A stretch of 64,000 bases of DNA from Thermoguttaceae bacterium (lineage in GTDB: Bacteria > Planctomycetota > Planctomycetia > Pirellulales > Thermoguttaceae): the NCBI GenBank assembly GCA_029975295.1, contig JARKPK010000006.1, forward strand, positions 62,001-126,000, read 5' to 3'. The position numbers and the translations under genes are program-made. The stretch's first letter is position 1, and each line of letters begins with the position of its first letter. Below, in pieces: positions 47,205 to 55,747 of the stretch. The notes below the pieces were generated by a model that did no database searches, had not been told where the DNA came from, and saw nothing but the letters and a program-made list of their open reading frames with translations.

Positions 47205-48182
47205 ATGAACGACTGCTATCGCCCGCTGATCGTCGCCCTCTGCCGCGATCGGGTTGCGCACGCCCGGCAGCAGGATCTGCACGCCCGACTGCTCGAACGT
47301 TTGCGCGCGTACTCGGGCGTTACGGTTCGAGAGTTGCCGCACCTGTACGACTTGGAGCCGTACGGGCCGGCGATGAACTACTTGCGGGCGGTCGAAGGCG
47401 ATCTTTTGGTGGCGGCTTGGATGTACACGCGGGCCATCCAATGGGTGCTGGCCGCGCATGGGATCGGCGGCACGATCGGCCAAACGCGGTTCTTTCCTGC
47501 CGAGGAGATGACGGAATCCGATCAAACGACTCAGGCGGAATCAAGCGGCGCGCGGACGCTCTGGCTGATCGATCTTCGGCCCCATCACGATCCCGAGCCG
47601 CTGCTGGCCGAAATCGAGCGAATGGTGATTGCTCGGGGCGGGCCGCCCATGCCGAAAGATTCTGCCGCTGTCTCGGTCGCCGCGGCCGACGAGCGAATCG
47701 ACGAGCCGACTCGTCCGCGCTGGTATCCGGTGGTGGATTACAGCCGCTGCCACACCTGCATGGAGTGCTTGAACTTTTGCTTGTTCGGCGTGTTCGGGCT
47801 CGATCCGAAGGCCCGAATCTTGGTGGAACAGCCCAACGCCTGCCGCAACGGCTGCCCGGCTTGCGCCCGCGTTTGCCCGTCGCAGGCCATCATGTTTCCG
47901 GAACATCAGAACCCGGCTATCGCGGGCGATGTGCGAGGTCCGGCCTCCGACCTCAACGCCGATCTGGTGCAGTTGTTCGGGGCGTTTCCGGCGGCCGATT
48001 TAGCCCATCGGGAACGGGCCGAGTTTGTCGCCGAAGCAACGCCCGCGCAGGCAGCGGGCCCGAGCGGTTCGTCCATCGCCGGCGACGGACCTCGCGCCGA
48101 TCGTCCTGCTGCGCACTCGGCCCCGCGCGACGATCTGGACGATTTGGTGGACAAACTCGACCAAAATGCTCTTGATTCGTAA
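47205..48182 (+). CDS. 2x[4Fe-4S] ferredoxin-type protein of unknown role
   Basis: The 325-residue protein has an N-terminal domain of about 170 residues (RPLIVALCRDRVAHARQQDL; LLVAAWMYTRAIQWVLAAHG; TLWLIDLRPHHDPEPLL) and then two iron-sulphur motifs, CHTCMECLNFC and CRNGCPACARVCP (CxxCxxCxxxC and CxxxCxxCxxxCP), around residues 180-225. The remaining ~100 residues are Ala/Asp-rich and disordered-looking. The middle ferredoxin part could transfer electrons within a cytoplasmic redox complex; the partner is not evident. GAGGGAG lies five to six bases before ATG 47205. It follows the PQQ-like gene on the same strand. Confidence 0.78.
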   Translation: MNDCYRPLIVALCRDRVAHARQQDLHARLLERLRAYSGVTVRELPHLYDLEPYGPAMNYLRAVEGDLLVAAWMYTRAIQWVLAAHGIGGTIGQTRFFPAEEMTESDQTTQAESSGARTLWLIDLRPHHDPEPLLAEIERMVIARGGPPMPKDSAAVSVAAADERIDEPTRPRWYPVVDYSRCHTCMECLNFCLFGVFGLDPKARILVEQPNACRNGCPACARVCPSQAIMFPEHQNPAIAGDVRGPASDLNADLVQLFGAFPAADLAHRERAEFVAEATPAQAAGPSGSSIAGDGPRADRPAAHSAPRDDLDDLVDKLDQNALDS

Positions 48183-48202
48183 GCCGCGCATGCGGCTATA
48201 AT
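48172..48202 (+). promoter_or_regulatory. Possible hairpin and promoter upstream of the PIN gene
   Basis: A hairpin AGCCGC/GCGGCT with a GCAT loop (48182-48197) overlaps the ferredoxin-type stop codon. TATAAT (48197-48202) follows directly, with TTGATT at 48172-48177 but a long 19-base spacer. It could end one transcript and start the next. Confidence 0.35.
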
Positions 48203-48263
48203 ATCGGCTTCCTGTCGAGTCTCTCGTCTCCCATCTCATTGTTTCTATTTACACGCCCAGACG

Positions 48264-48755
48264 ATGGTTCCGCGAGTCTACCTGGAAACGTCGATCATCA
48301 CCTTTTTCGACACCCCGCGGAGCTGCCCCGAGTCGGTGGCCCGCCGCAATTGGACTCAGCAGTGGTGGAGTCAGTACGATCGGCGGTTCGAGTTGGTCTC
48401 CAGCGCATTGGTGATTGAAGAGCTTCAGCGGCTTTCGGATTGGCGGCACGGCGACACCTGGGAACTTCTGCGGCAAGTGGAGTTGTTGCCCGTGGCGCCC
48501 GAGGTGGCCGACGTGGCCCGCGTTTACCTGTCGCGCAAAGCCTTGGCCGAGCCGACCACCGCCGACGCCATGCACTTGGCCTTGGCCGCCGTTCACGGCA
48601 TCGACATCGTGCTGACGTGGGCCTGCCGGCGCTTGGCCCACCCGCTTTATCTGAACCAATTGCGCGTGATCAATTACGAGCTTGGATTATCGACTCCGGT
48701 GGTTCTGACGCCGTTGAGCTTCATCGATGGAGACTGCGCCGATGACGGAAGGTGA
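48264..48755 (+). CDS. PIN-domain (VapC-like) protein
   Basis: The 163-residue protein has the PIN fold pattern: RVYLETSIITFFDT near the start (Glu in place of the usual first Asp, as in the ETS-type subfamily), SSALVIEELQRL with the second acidic residue, and TTADAMHLALAAVHGIDIVL with the third acidic residue and the closing strand. PIN proteins are Mg-dependent RNases and often act as toxins. Its 3' end overlaps a small gene at 48742, a possible partner. The start ATG 48264 gives MVPRVYLETS. There is no strong ribosome site, but a TATAAT lies about 60 bases upstream. Confidence 0.8.
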   Translation: MVPRVYLETSIITFFDTPRSCPESVARRNWTQQWWSQYDRRFELVSSALVIEELQRLSDWRHGDTWELLRQVELLPVAPEVADVARVYLSRKALAEPTTADAMHLALAAVHGIDIVLTWACRRLAHPLYLNQLRVINYELGLSTPVVLTPLSFIDGDCADDGR

Positions 48756-48966
48756 ATTGTCGGCCCTGGCCCGGGTGCGGCGCGAGTTGAGCAGCCAAAC
48801 CGGCGACGACCCGCGGCAGCTCGCCGATTGCTGCCGGCAGCGGGAAGAACAACTGCAACGCGAAGGACTGTTCCCGCGTTTCGCGCCGGCCGACGGCGAC
48901 GGGCGCAGCGGCTTGGGCGCCGATTCGCTTCACCCCACGTCGCCCAATTCGAGCACGCGGCCGTAG
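48742..48966 (+). CDS. Small protein overlapping the PIN gene, possible antitoxin
   Basis: The 74-residue protein begins MTEGELSALARVRRELSSQT and continues with a helical Arg/Glu/Gln-rich stretch, ADCCRQREEQLQREGLF; the last 30 residues look disordered. It starts 14 bases before the PIN stop, with GGAG nine bases upstream of the ATG. Antitoxin genes usually precede VapC, but some ETS-type PIN genes have a small partner downstream, so a partner role is plausible rather than shown. Its last 37 bases overlap the 3' end of recG tail-to-tail. No DNA-binding motif is seen. Confidence 0.5.
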   Translation: MTEGELSALARVRRELSSQTGDDPRQLADCCRQREEQLQREGLFPRFAPADGDGRSGLGADSLHPTSPNSSTRP

Positions 48967-51395
48967 CGCGCCAGCACCATCCGCCGCAGCCGGGCATGTT
49001 CGGGCCGGGCCAGTCCCGGGTCGGCCGCGGCAAGAGATTGAGCGTCGCGCCGCGCCTCTTCCAGCAACTCGGCGTCGCGGAGCAAGTCGGCGATCCGCAG
49101 CGGCGGCAGCCCGTGCTGTTGCGTGCCCAACAGGTCGCCGGGGCCGCGCAGGCGGAAATCGGCCTCGGCCAGCTCGAATCCGTCGGTGGTGGCGACGAAC
49201 GCCTTGAGCCGGGCCATCGCTTCCGGCGAGGGATCGTCGGCGAACACGCAGCAGTGGCCCGGGTAGCGGCCGCGGGTGATCCGCCCGCGCAATTGGTGCA
49301 ACTGAGCCAAGCCGAACCGCTGCCCGCTTTCGATCGTCATCACCGTGGCGTTGGGAACGTCAACGCCGACTTCGATCACCGCCGTGGTCACCAGAACTTG
49401 CAGCTCGCCTCGGCGGAACCGGCGCATCACGTTGTCTTTTTCTTCGGGCCGCATCCGACCGTGGATCAGGCCCACGCGGAACTCGGCCAACTCGCCGTTG
49501 GTCAATCGCTCGTAAGCGCCCTCGACGCTTTCACCGGGCGTGCGGTCCGATTCGTCGACCAGCGGCGTCACCACGTAGCCTTGCCGCCCTTCCTGCAACT
49601 TCTTGCGGAAGAACTCCCACCATCGGGCGCGGCGATCGGCGTCGGCCAAATAGGTGCGAACCTTCTGTCGGCCCGGGGGCATGTCGCGCATGGTGGAAAC
49701 ATCCAGGTCGCCGAAGAGGGTCATCGTCAGCGTGCGCGGAATCGGCGTGGCCGACATCACCAGGTAGTGCGGATCGGGACCGGCCTGCTTCAGCCGCGCC
49801 CGTTGCCGCACGCCGAACTTGTGCTGCTCGTCGATCACCACCAGGGCCAGTCGGGCGAACTGCACGTCGTCTTGAATAATTGCTTGAGTGCCGACAACCA
49901 GATCGATTTCGCCGGCGGCAATCTGCCGCAAACGCTCGGCCCGCTCGGCGGCCGACAGGCCCCCGCGCAACGAGACGCGGCGGACTTGGCTGGCCGACAG
50001 AAGGGCTTCAATCGTTTGTTCGTGTTGACGGGCGAGCACCTCGGTGGGGGCCATCAACACAGCCTGGCAGCCGTGGGCCACGGCGGCCAACACGGCGTAG
50101 AGCGCCACGACCGTTTTGCCGCTGCCCACGTCGCCCTGCAACAGGCGATTCATCGGCACGGAACGGGCCAAGTCGGCGGCGATCTCGCGCACGGCCGATT
50201 CCTGGCCGGGCGTCAGCGGGAAGGGAAAGAGCCGTCGGATGCGGGCGTCGATGCGTTCGTCCACGGGCAAGGGAATCGCCTGCCGCTGATCGTGTTGTCG
50301 ATGGCGCCGCACGGCCAACGCCGTTTGCAGGATGAACAGCTCCTGATACACCAATCGTCGCCGCGCCTGGGCCAGCGAAGGCTGGTCGTCGGGGAAATGG
50401 ATTTGCGGCAACGCGCGACAAAGCGGCCAAAGGCGATGGGTTTCGAGAAATGCGGGCGGGAACACCTCTTCGAGGCAATCCAGGCAGGCGTCGAGGGCGG
50501 AGCGAACAGCCCGCCGCACCTGCCACTGTTGCAGGCCTTCGGTGAGCGGATAAACCGGCAAGATGCGGCCCGGCGGCGGTTGTTCATCGTCGGCCAACAC
50601 GACCAGACGCGGATGCACCAATTCCCACATCAGCCCGCGATAACGCGGTTTGCCCGAAAGGGCGACGCGCCGCCCCAGGGCGAACTTCTCTCGCATGAAG
50701 GGCTGATTGAACCACAGGGCGCGGAGCATTCCGCCCTGCTCGCCGCGGATCAACACACCCAACACGGTTCGGCCGGAACGGGCGGTGCGCAACTCGATGT
50801 CGTCGACCGTGCCGAGGACGGTCTGCACGATGTCTTCTTGCAACTGATGGATTTCGCGGCGATCGGTGAGGTCTTGGTAGTCGCGCGGAAAATAGAATAC
50901 GAGGTCGCAGGCCGTCCGCACGCCCAAACGCGCAAACAGTTCGGCCCGATACGGACCAACTCCCTTGAGGAACTGCACCGGCTGAAACAACCGATCGCCG
51001 GCCGACCCGCGTGCGACGGCCGCGCCTCGATTTGTCGAATCGCCCCCCGGGCGCTGCCCGGCCGCATCGCCCCCGGCGCCTTGCTGCCCGGCGCCGACCG
51101 CTTCTGCTGCTTCCCGTCCGTTGGCTGTTCGAGCTTCAAGGGGCTGTTCTTGGCGCCCTTGCGCCGCGCCGCCATCTCTTTCTATTTGTGTCCCTTCGCA
51201 TCGATTCGCAGATTCATGTTCTCGTTCTCTTCGCGCTACTTCGCTTTCGTTCGCGGTTCCCTGTTCTCTTGGCGCGTCTTCGTGTTGATTCGCGGCCTGC
51301 GCACGTGTTTGCGGTTGATTGCGCTGATCGGCGGACCCCGACCCGGCGTGTTTGTCGCCGTAAGACGGTTCGGGCTGAGACGGGAGGTTCGGCAT
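48930..51395 (-). CDS. recG: ATP-dependent DNA helicase RecG
   Basis: The 821-residue reading contains all RecG elements: the wedge/OB region beginning LFQPVQFLKGVGPYRAELFA, Walker A LLQGDVGSGKTVVALYA, motif II DEQHKFGV, SATPIPRTLTM, the QxxGR-type motif LHQLRGRITRGRYPGHC and the C-terminal LRGPGDLLGTQQHGLPPLR. RecG unwinds branched DNA and reverses forks. The first ~135 residues are a charged, low-complexity extension encoded over a TTCGC-type repeat. E. coli RecG is 693 residues, and a TTG at 50990 would give about 686 residues starting at LFQPVQFL. I give the longest ATG reading because ATG 51395 is the only in-frame ATG, but the shorter start is plausible. Confidence 0.9.
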   Translation of the reverse strand: MPNLPSQPEPSYGDKHAGSGSADQRNQPQTRAQAANQHEDAPREQGTANESEVARREREHESANRCEGTQIERDGGAAQGRQEQPLEARTANGREAAEAVGAGQQGAGGDAAGQRPGGDSTNRGAAVARGSAGDRLFQPVQFLKGVGPYRAELFARLGVRTACDLVFYFPRDYQDLTDRREIHQLQEDIVQTVLGTVDDIELRTARSGRTVLGVLIRGEQGGMLRALWFNQPFMREKFALGRRVALSGKPRYRGLMWELVHPRLVVLADDEQPPPGRILPVYPLTEGLQQWQVRRAVRSALDACLDCLEEVFPPAFLETHRLWPLCRALPQIHFPDDQPSLAQARRRLVYQELFILQTALAVRRHRQHDQRQAIPLPVDERIDARIRRLFPFPLTPGQESAVREIAADLARSVPMNRLLQGDVGSGKTVVALYAVLAAVAHGCQAVLMAPTEVLARQHEQTIEALLSASQVRRVSLRGGLSAAERAERLRQIAAGEIDLVVGTQAIIQDDVQFARLALVVIDEQHKFGVRQRARLKQAGPDPHYLVMSATPIPRTLTMTLFGDLDVSTMRDMPPGRQKVRTYLADADRRARWWEFFRKKLQEGRQGYVVTPLVDESDRTPGESVEGAYERLTNGELAEFRVGLIHGRMRPEEKDNVMRRFRRGELQVLVTTAVIEVGVDVPNATVMTIESGQRFGLAQLHQLRGRITRGRYPGHCCVFADDPSPEAMARLKAFVATTDGFELAEADFRLRGPGDLLGTQQHGLPPLRIADLLRDAELLEEARRDAQSLAAADPGLARPEHARLRRMVLARYGRVLELGDVG
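51180..51310. repeat. Degenerate TTCGC-type dispersed repeat, copy 2
   Basis: The plus strand shows TTCGCATCGATTCGCA (51195-51210), TTCGTGTTGATTCGCG (51279-51294) and many TTCGC/TTCGTTCGCGG pieces. The 16-base core TTCGYRTYGATTCGCR recurs at 30770-30785. This copy lies inside the N-terminal extension of the recG reading frame. Confidence 0.65.
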
Positions 51396-52008
51396 GGTCT
51401 TTGTATTTTATGGCCACGGAAACGGTCCGAGAACCAGACTCATCTCCGCTGCAAGCCGGCGGACCATCATGGCGCTGGGGCGCGTTACTCTCAGCAATTG
51501 TGGCAGTTACGACGGCTGTTGCCGACGCAAGCGGGTTGGTGGGCCACTCGTTTTTTGGCGTTGACCCGCATTGCGAAAAGTCTATAATCCGCCCGGCTTT
51601 CCCAGTGTTAGTCAACGCTCGGATTGTCTATGCCCGCCGACCCGACGGGGGCTGCCGCGTTGGCGGGACGCCAACTGGGCGCAGTTCTTTGGGGAATCGT
51701 TGGGGCGACCCTTGCAAGGTGCGTAAAACAACGATCCGTTGGTTTTTTCGTTAGAAGCGGAATAATCGGCTCAATCCGCCGGCTTTAGCGGCCGATGCAC
51801 TGAAATGGTGCGGAAGAGCGCTGATGTCACCCATTGGCGAGCTTCTTAGCGGTGGCCGAGCCATTCCAGTCGGTCAAGCCAGTTGATGGCTGCCCCGGCG
51901 CCGGCCGTTGGTTTGCCGGTCGGATTTGCCGGGTGACGAGTCGAGGGGTTGATCAATCGGGGGCTGCATGAGGCGGCCCGACCCGCGTTAGCGGAGGACA
52001 GGGAAGTC
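51396..52008. other. Intergenic region between recG and lipoprotein gene
   Basis: About 610 bases. It holds the promoter at 51561-51588 and, after it, a GTTGGC/GCCAAC hairpin (51659-51675). A 53-codon frame from 51630 lacks a ribosome site. If recG starts at 50990, this gap begins there. Confidence 0.5.
51561..51588 (+). promoter_or_regulatory. Strong sigma-70 type promoter
   Basis: TTGACC (51561-51566) and TATAAT (51583-51588) are separated by 16 bases. It lies about 420 bases before the Pro/Ala-rich lipoprotein gene at 52009, implying a long 5' leader or an unseen short gene. Confidence 0.72.
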
Positions 52009-53145
52009 ATGTCTGCAAAGCACTTGGGGTTGCTGTGCTTGGTGAGCGTGGGCGTGTTGCTGTCGGGTTGCTATAGCAACGGTCGATGGACCATGCCCAA
52101 CTTTGCGTTCTGGAAATCGTCCGACGCTGCCAAGCCCGACAGCGTGAAGCCCGAGACGGTGGCTGGCGATCCGGCCGCCCCCGCGCGGCCTTCGACGCTG
52201 GCAGGCAACGGCCAATTGCCGCCGCCGGGTGCGGGATTGACCAGCCCGAGCAACACCGCGCCGAGCGTGGCGGGCACGGGTCAGTATCCCTACCCATCGA
52301 CCACCTCGACCCCCACCGCTTCGCGGTCGCCTGCCGGCGGCTACAACGGCACCACCGCTTCGATGCAACCGCAACAAGGCGCTTACTCGGCCGTGCCGCC
52401 TGCTGCGGGCGCGGGCGGCTACGCTGCTTCGGCCTATTCGGCAGCTCCCGCCGATCCGCGAGCGACGATCCCCCCGGCGGCTCAATCCCCGGCGAGCTAT
52501 CCCGCTGCCGCTGCGCCGGGTGCTCCGGCCGCCTATATGGCCTCGAACCCGGTTCGAGCCACCACACCGGCCACCGGCGCCGCTGGCGTTTCGCCGGCGA
52601 ACGCGTCGGGCGAATATCGTCCGCCGATGCCGCCGGCCGGTGGATACTACCCGCCCAGTCAGCCTGGCGCCGCACCGTCGGCCGAAAGTCATTTGCCGCC
52701 AGCGCCGAGCTGGCCGTCGAATCCGCAAGCCATGAGTCCGTCGGCCGCGACCGGCCCGCTCGCGCCGCCCGCGCGCCCCACGGATTCCACTGCCCCCGCC
52801 GCGGCCCGGCCCGCGACGAACGTGGCCCCGGTTTCCTACACCCCGCCGGGCTTGCCCGCCCAGGGCAACGAATATGTTCCGGCCGCCAACGAATACCGGC
52901 CAGGCAACACGGGCTATAGCCCTCCCGGCGCCGTGCCCTATGCCGCGCCCACGGCTCCGTACGTCTCGCCGTCGGGCGCGCCGTACGCTCCGGCCGCGGC
53001 CGCCCCGCCGCCCGCCGACAACGGCTATCGCCCCGGCGGCACGAGCGACTACGTCCCCCGACGACCCGCCAGCGTCGATCCGCAGGCCTCGCCGTCTTAC
53101 CAAGCCGTCGATGCCAACGTTCGGCCTGCCGGGTATCTTCGCTAG
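52009..53145 (+). CDS. Pro/Ala/Tyr-rich lipoprotein
   Basis: The 378-residue protein has a lipoprotein signal MSAKHLGLLCLVSVGVLLSG ending at a lipobox LSGC (Cys at about residue 21). The mature chain is low complexity, rich in Pro, Ala, Ser, Gly and Tyr, with repeated Y-x-P/A-type pieces such as GGYAASAYSAAPADP, GEYRPPMPPAGGYYPP and GNEYVPAANEYRPGNTGYSP. No globular domain is seen. Such chains may coat the cell surface, span the periplasm or bind peptidoglycan; none is shown. ATG 52009 has AGGGAAG upstream, and a strong promoter lies at 51561-51588. Confidence 0.82.
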   Translation: MSAKHLGLLCLVSVGVLLSGCYSNGRWTMPNFAFWKSSDAAKPDSVKPETVAGDPAAPARPSTLAGNGQLPPPGAGLTSPSNTAPSVAGTGQYPYPSTTSTPTASRSPAGGYNGTTASMQPQQGAYSAVPPAAGAGGYAASAYSAAPADPRATIPPAAQSPASYPAAAAPGAPAAYMASNPVRATTPATGAAGVSPANASGEYRPPMPPAGGYYPPSQPGAAPSAESHLPPAPSWPSNPQAMSPSAATGPLAPPARPTDSTAPAAARPATNVAPVSYTPPGLPAQGNEYVPAANEYRPGNTGYSPPGAVPYAAPTAPYVSPSGAPYAPAAAAPPPADNGYRPGGTSDYVPRRPASVDPQASPSYQAVDANVRPAGYLR

Positions 53146-53224
53146 GCGCGAACGTTTCGCCACGCCAATGCATTGTTGACGGGCCCTCCGGCGCGGCCGT
53201 GCGCGGAGACCGCCGTTTCGCATC

Positions 53225-55192
53225 TCACCGCGATGGTTTTTCCGCATTTGTAGGGCGGCCGCTGTAGAGCGACCAGCCGATCCACCCGCCGCCGGTTTCG
53301 GTGCGCACGTCGCCGCCGCGGGCCTCGCGGACCTTCACGTTGAACGTGTTGCCGAAAGAGATTTCGCGCACTCCGGCGGCGCTGAACAGCCCGTCGGCGA
53401 TGTCGAACGCGGGGCGAAGATCGTCTTTGGGCACGTTTGGCGCATAGTTGAACAGGCCGAGAATCTCGGTTTGCCCGCCGCCATCGGTGCGGAAGCGGAC
53501 GCCCTTGCCTTCGTGCTTCACGCCCAAGGCCCAAAGCCGCCCCCCGTGGTTTCGCACCAGGCCAGTGTCGCTGTCGCCCTCGGGATTCAGTTGCCGCGCC
53601 CAAAGTCGCTGGCCCGTCGCGTGCAATTCGACCGAGCTGGGGCAGTCGGCGACGAAGATGTCGCCGCCGCCGCGGCCCACCACGGCCAGATCGCAGCTTT
53701 CGACGACAAGCGTGTTCTTGGCCGACCGGTTTTCGACCTTCACGGGCCGCCCGCCGAAGGCGTGAAGGTGCATGAACTTCACCGCCGGGGCCGAGCGGTC
53801 ATCGACGACGAATCGCCCCTCGGCGCCGCCGAGGACGCGGCCGAAGCCCAAACCGATCACCAACCGCACGCTGCCGTGAACGCGGACCTCGTGATCGACG
53901 TTGTACCAATTCGGATCGCCGCCGCTGATGCCGCGGAAATAGACGACCGTTTTGCCCGCGGCCGCCGCGGCGTCGATGGCGGCCTGAATCGCCGCCGAGT
54001 CGTCGCGATTGTCGCCGAACGTTGCTCCGTGGTCGTTGGCGCACACCCAGTTCTCCGCTCGGGACTCCCACGGCACGCGCGGTTCGGAGCGAATCGGCAG
54101 CTTCAGCGCGCCGTCGGGCGAATCGGCAAAGAGTTTTTTGATGGGCGGCGAGGCGTATTCGTCGATCTTGTCACCGGCGACGCCTTCGCCCGGATCAAGC
54201 AGCACTTGCTTGAATCCCGCGGCGGTTACGTTCCGCGCGTACAGCACGCTGCTGTTGGCGATGGCCGGCTGATCAGGGCTGCCGCCGGTGAACCGTCCGC
54301 CCACCAGCGCCACCACGCCGCCCCACCACTTCCAATCGTTGGGATACTCGTTGCACAGGGCGACCGGCGTGTTTTCGACGACCAAGTCTTCGATGCCCAC
54401 GGCGGTGGCATTGACATAGACGCCGTGCTTTCGCGCGCCGCGCACCGTTACGCGCGACAGCGTTTGCCCCCAGCTCCACGCGCAGCGGACCCCGGTTTCG
54501 AACGACCCTTCCACCACGACGTCTTGGATCAGGTTCGGGCCGTTCTGACCGAGGAAGCCCGAGTTGACCCCCACATTGCCTTTTCCGATCACGCGGACGT
54601 TCTGCAAAATGCTGCTGTTGTTGCCGTACCAGCGGATGCCGTCGGCATGCGGGTTGTCGCCCACGTCGATGGTCAGGTTGCGGAAGCTGCGCATGAAGAA
54701 GTCGGCCGATGAGGCTTTCGTGTCGCTCGGATGTGTGCGAATGACGGCGGTTGTTTCGGTGTCGGCGCCGTCGGCCAGACGGATCACCGCACCGTCGCGC
54801 GACTGGCCGAACACCCACGGCCCGACACGCTGCTCGACCACCAGCGTCTTCTTCACCAAATACGTGCCATTGGGAACGAACAGGGCCTTGGTGCCGTCTT
54901 TGCCCCGGCGGTTGCTGGCGGCGTCGAGGGCCGCTTGCAGCGCGGCCGTGTCGTCGGTCTTCCCGTCGCCGGCGGCCCCGAAGTCGCGGCGCAGATCGAT
55001 GACCGACGCGTCCTGCGGGAAGATGATCTCATCGGTTCCGCCCCTGGCGGCCGTTGCGGTCGGGCGCTGGGCAGGGCGCTGGGCCGCTTGCTGGGCTGCG
55101 GTCGCTGCTCCGGCGCTACAAAGCCACAGCCCCCCGCCTGCGGCCACGGCGCACAGACAAGCGGCGAGCACCGAAGTTGTCCTTGTTTGCAT
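53225..55192 (-). CDS. Exported pectate-lyase-like double beta-helix protein
   Basis: The 655-residue protein has a signal peptide (SVLAACLCAVAAGGGLWLCS...ATAAQ) followed by two Pectate_lyase_3-type beta-helix modules. The first opens with DFGAAGDGKTDDTAALQAAL (about residue 70), the second with ATFGDNRDDSAAIQAAIDAA (about 390). Beta-helix rungs such as NSSILQNVRVIGKGNVGVNS follow. GH55-type enzymes have two such modules, and some planctomycete relatives are uncharacterised. Catalytic residues cannot be assigned. ATG 55192 is preferred: AAGGAG lies eight bases upstream; the frame itself opens at 55243. A TATAAT (55234-55229) is just upstream on the minus strand. Confidence 0.82.
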   Translation of the reverse strand: MQTRTTSVLAACLCAVAAGGGLWLCSAGAATAAQQAAQRPAQRPTATAARGGTDEIIFPQDASVIDLRRDFGAAGDGKTDDTAALQAALDAASNRRGKDGTKALFVPNGTYLVKKTLVVEQRVGPWVFGQSRDGAVIRLADGADTETTAVIRTHPSDTKASSADFFMRSFRNLTIDVGDNPHADGIRWYGNNSSILQNVRVIGKGNVGVNSGFLGQNGPNLIQDVVVEGSFETGVRCAWSWGQTLSRVTVRGARKHGVYVNATAVGIEDLVVENTPVALCNEYPNDWKWWGGVVALVGGRFTGGSPDQPAIANSSVLYARNVTAAGFKQVLLDPGEGVAGDKIDEYASPPIKKLFADSPDGALKLPIRSEPRVPWESRAENWVCANDHGATFGDNRDDSAAIQAAIDAAAAAGKTVVYFRGISGGDPNWYNVDHEVRVHGSVRLVIGLGFGRVLGGAEGRFVVDDRSAPAVKFMHLHAFGGRPVKVENRSAKNTLVVESCDLAVVGRGGGDIFVADCPSSVELHATGQRLWARQLNPEGDSDTGLVRNHGGRLWALGVKHEGKGVRFRTDGGGQTEILGLFNYAPNVPKDDLRPAFDIADGLFSAAGVREISFGNTFNVKVREARGGDVRTETGGGWIGWSLYSGRPTNAEKPSR

Positions 55193-55747
55193 GGCTCGAT
55201 CTCCTTGTTGGTGAAAACGCTTGACGGCATTATAGATGGCCAACTGGGGGGCTGCCCGAGGCGTTTCTTACAAGGAATGTTGCCTTCTTGCGTGGTTCCG
55301 TGGCGTTTCGGCAACATTCGAGAAGGACCATCAATGGGCCGCATTCCGCCATTTAACTCGAACGGCAATCGATGGTCGTGCTGTAACTCGCTTTTCTGAA
55401 TAGAGTTGCGATCCTGAAATCGTTGGCCCGATCTGAATGGGGGCGATTGTTCGGCGTTTGGAACGGGCTTTGCAAAACCCAAAGAGTTGTCGCCGGCGAG
55501 GCTCTCTGGGGATTCGCCAGACCAGTTTCCCGTTGGCCGGAGGTAGCAACGGCCCGCGATTTCGGCTGAGTGAGACAGTTGCGCGAAGGGTGGCCTTCGG
55601 AGTAAGAACACCAATCGTTGACATTTTCTGAGGGCACGGGGAAACTGAAGTTTGCGTCCGCATTGATGCAGGGCAGGGAGGGAGGCCGGGAAACACCGGC
55701 CGCGAAGTGGAATCGACGCCGTTGGGCCGGCGGGGAATCAAAAGGTT
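55193..55747. other. Divergent intergenic region upstream of the exosortase gene
   Basis: About 555 bases separating the beta-helix gene (minus) from the exosortase gene (plus). It contains TTGACA at 55618-55623 without a good -10 partner, and a perfect GGCCGG/CCGGCC hairpin with loop GAAACA (55684-55701) about 45 bases before the exosortase start. No c-di-GMP riboswitch core was found. Confidence 0.5.
55229..55234 (-). promoter_or_regulatory. Possible -10 box for the beta-helix protein gene
   Basis: The minus strand reads TATAAT 37 bases before the start codon. No good -35 hexamer is found at standard spacing. Confidence 0.35.

Noticed and set aside
51630..51791. A 53-codon frame after the strong promoter
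   Set aside because: There is no ribosome binding site before the ATG and the product shows no pattern; kept only as a note on the leader.
55684..55701. Hairpin upstream of the exosortase considered as a c-di-GMP riboswitch
   Set aside because: The conserved GEMM core and second helix are missing; only a simple six-pair stem is visible.
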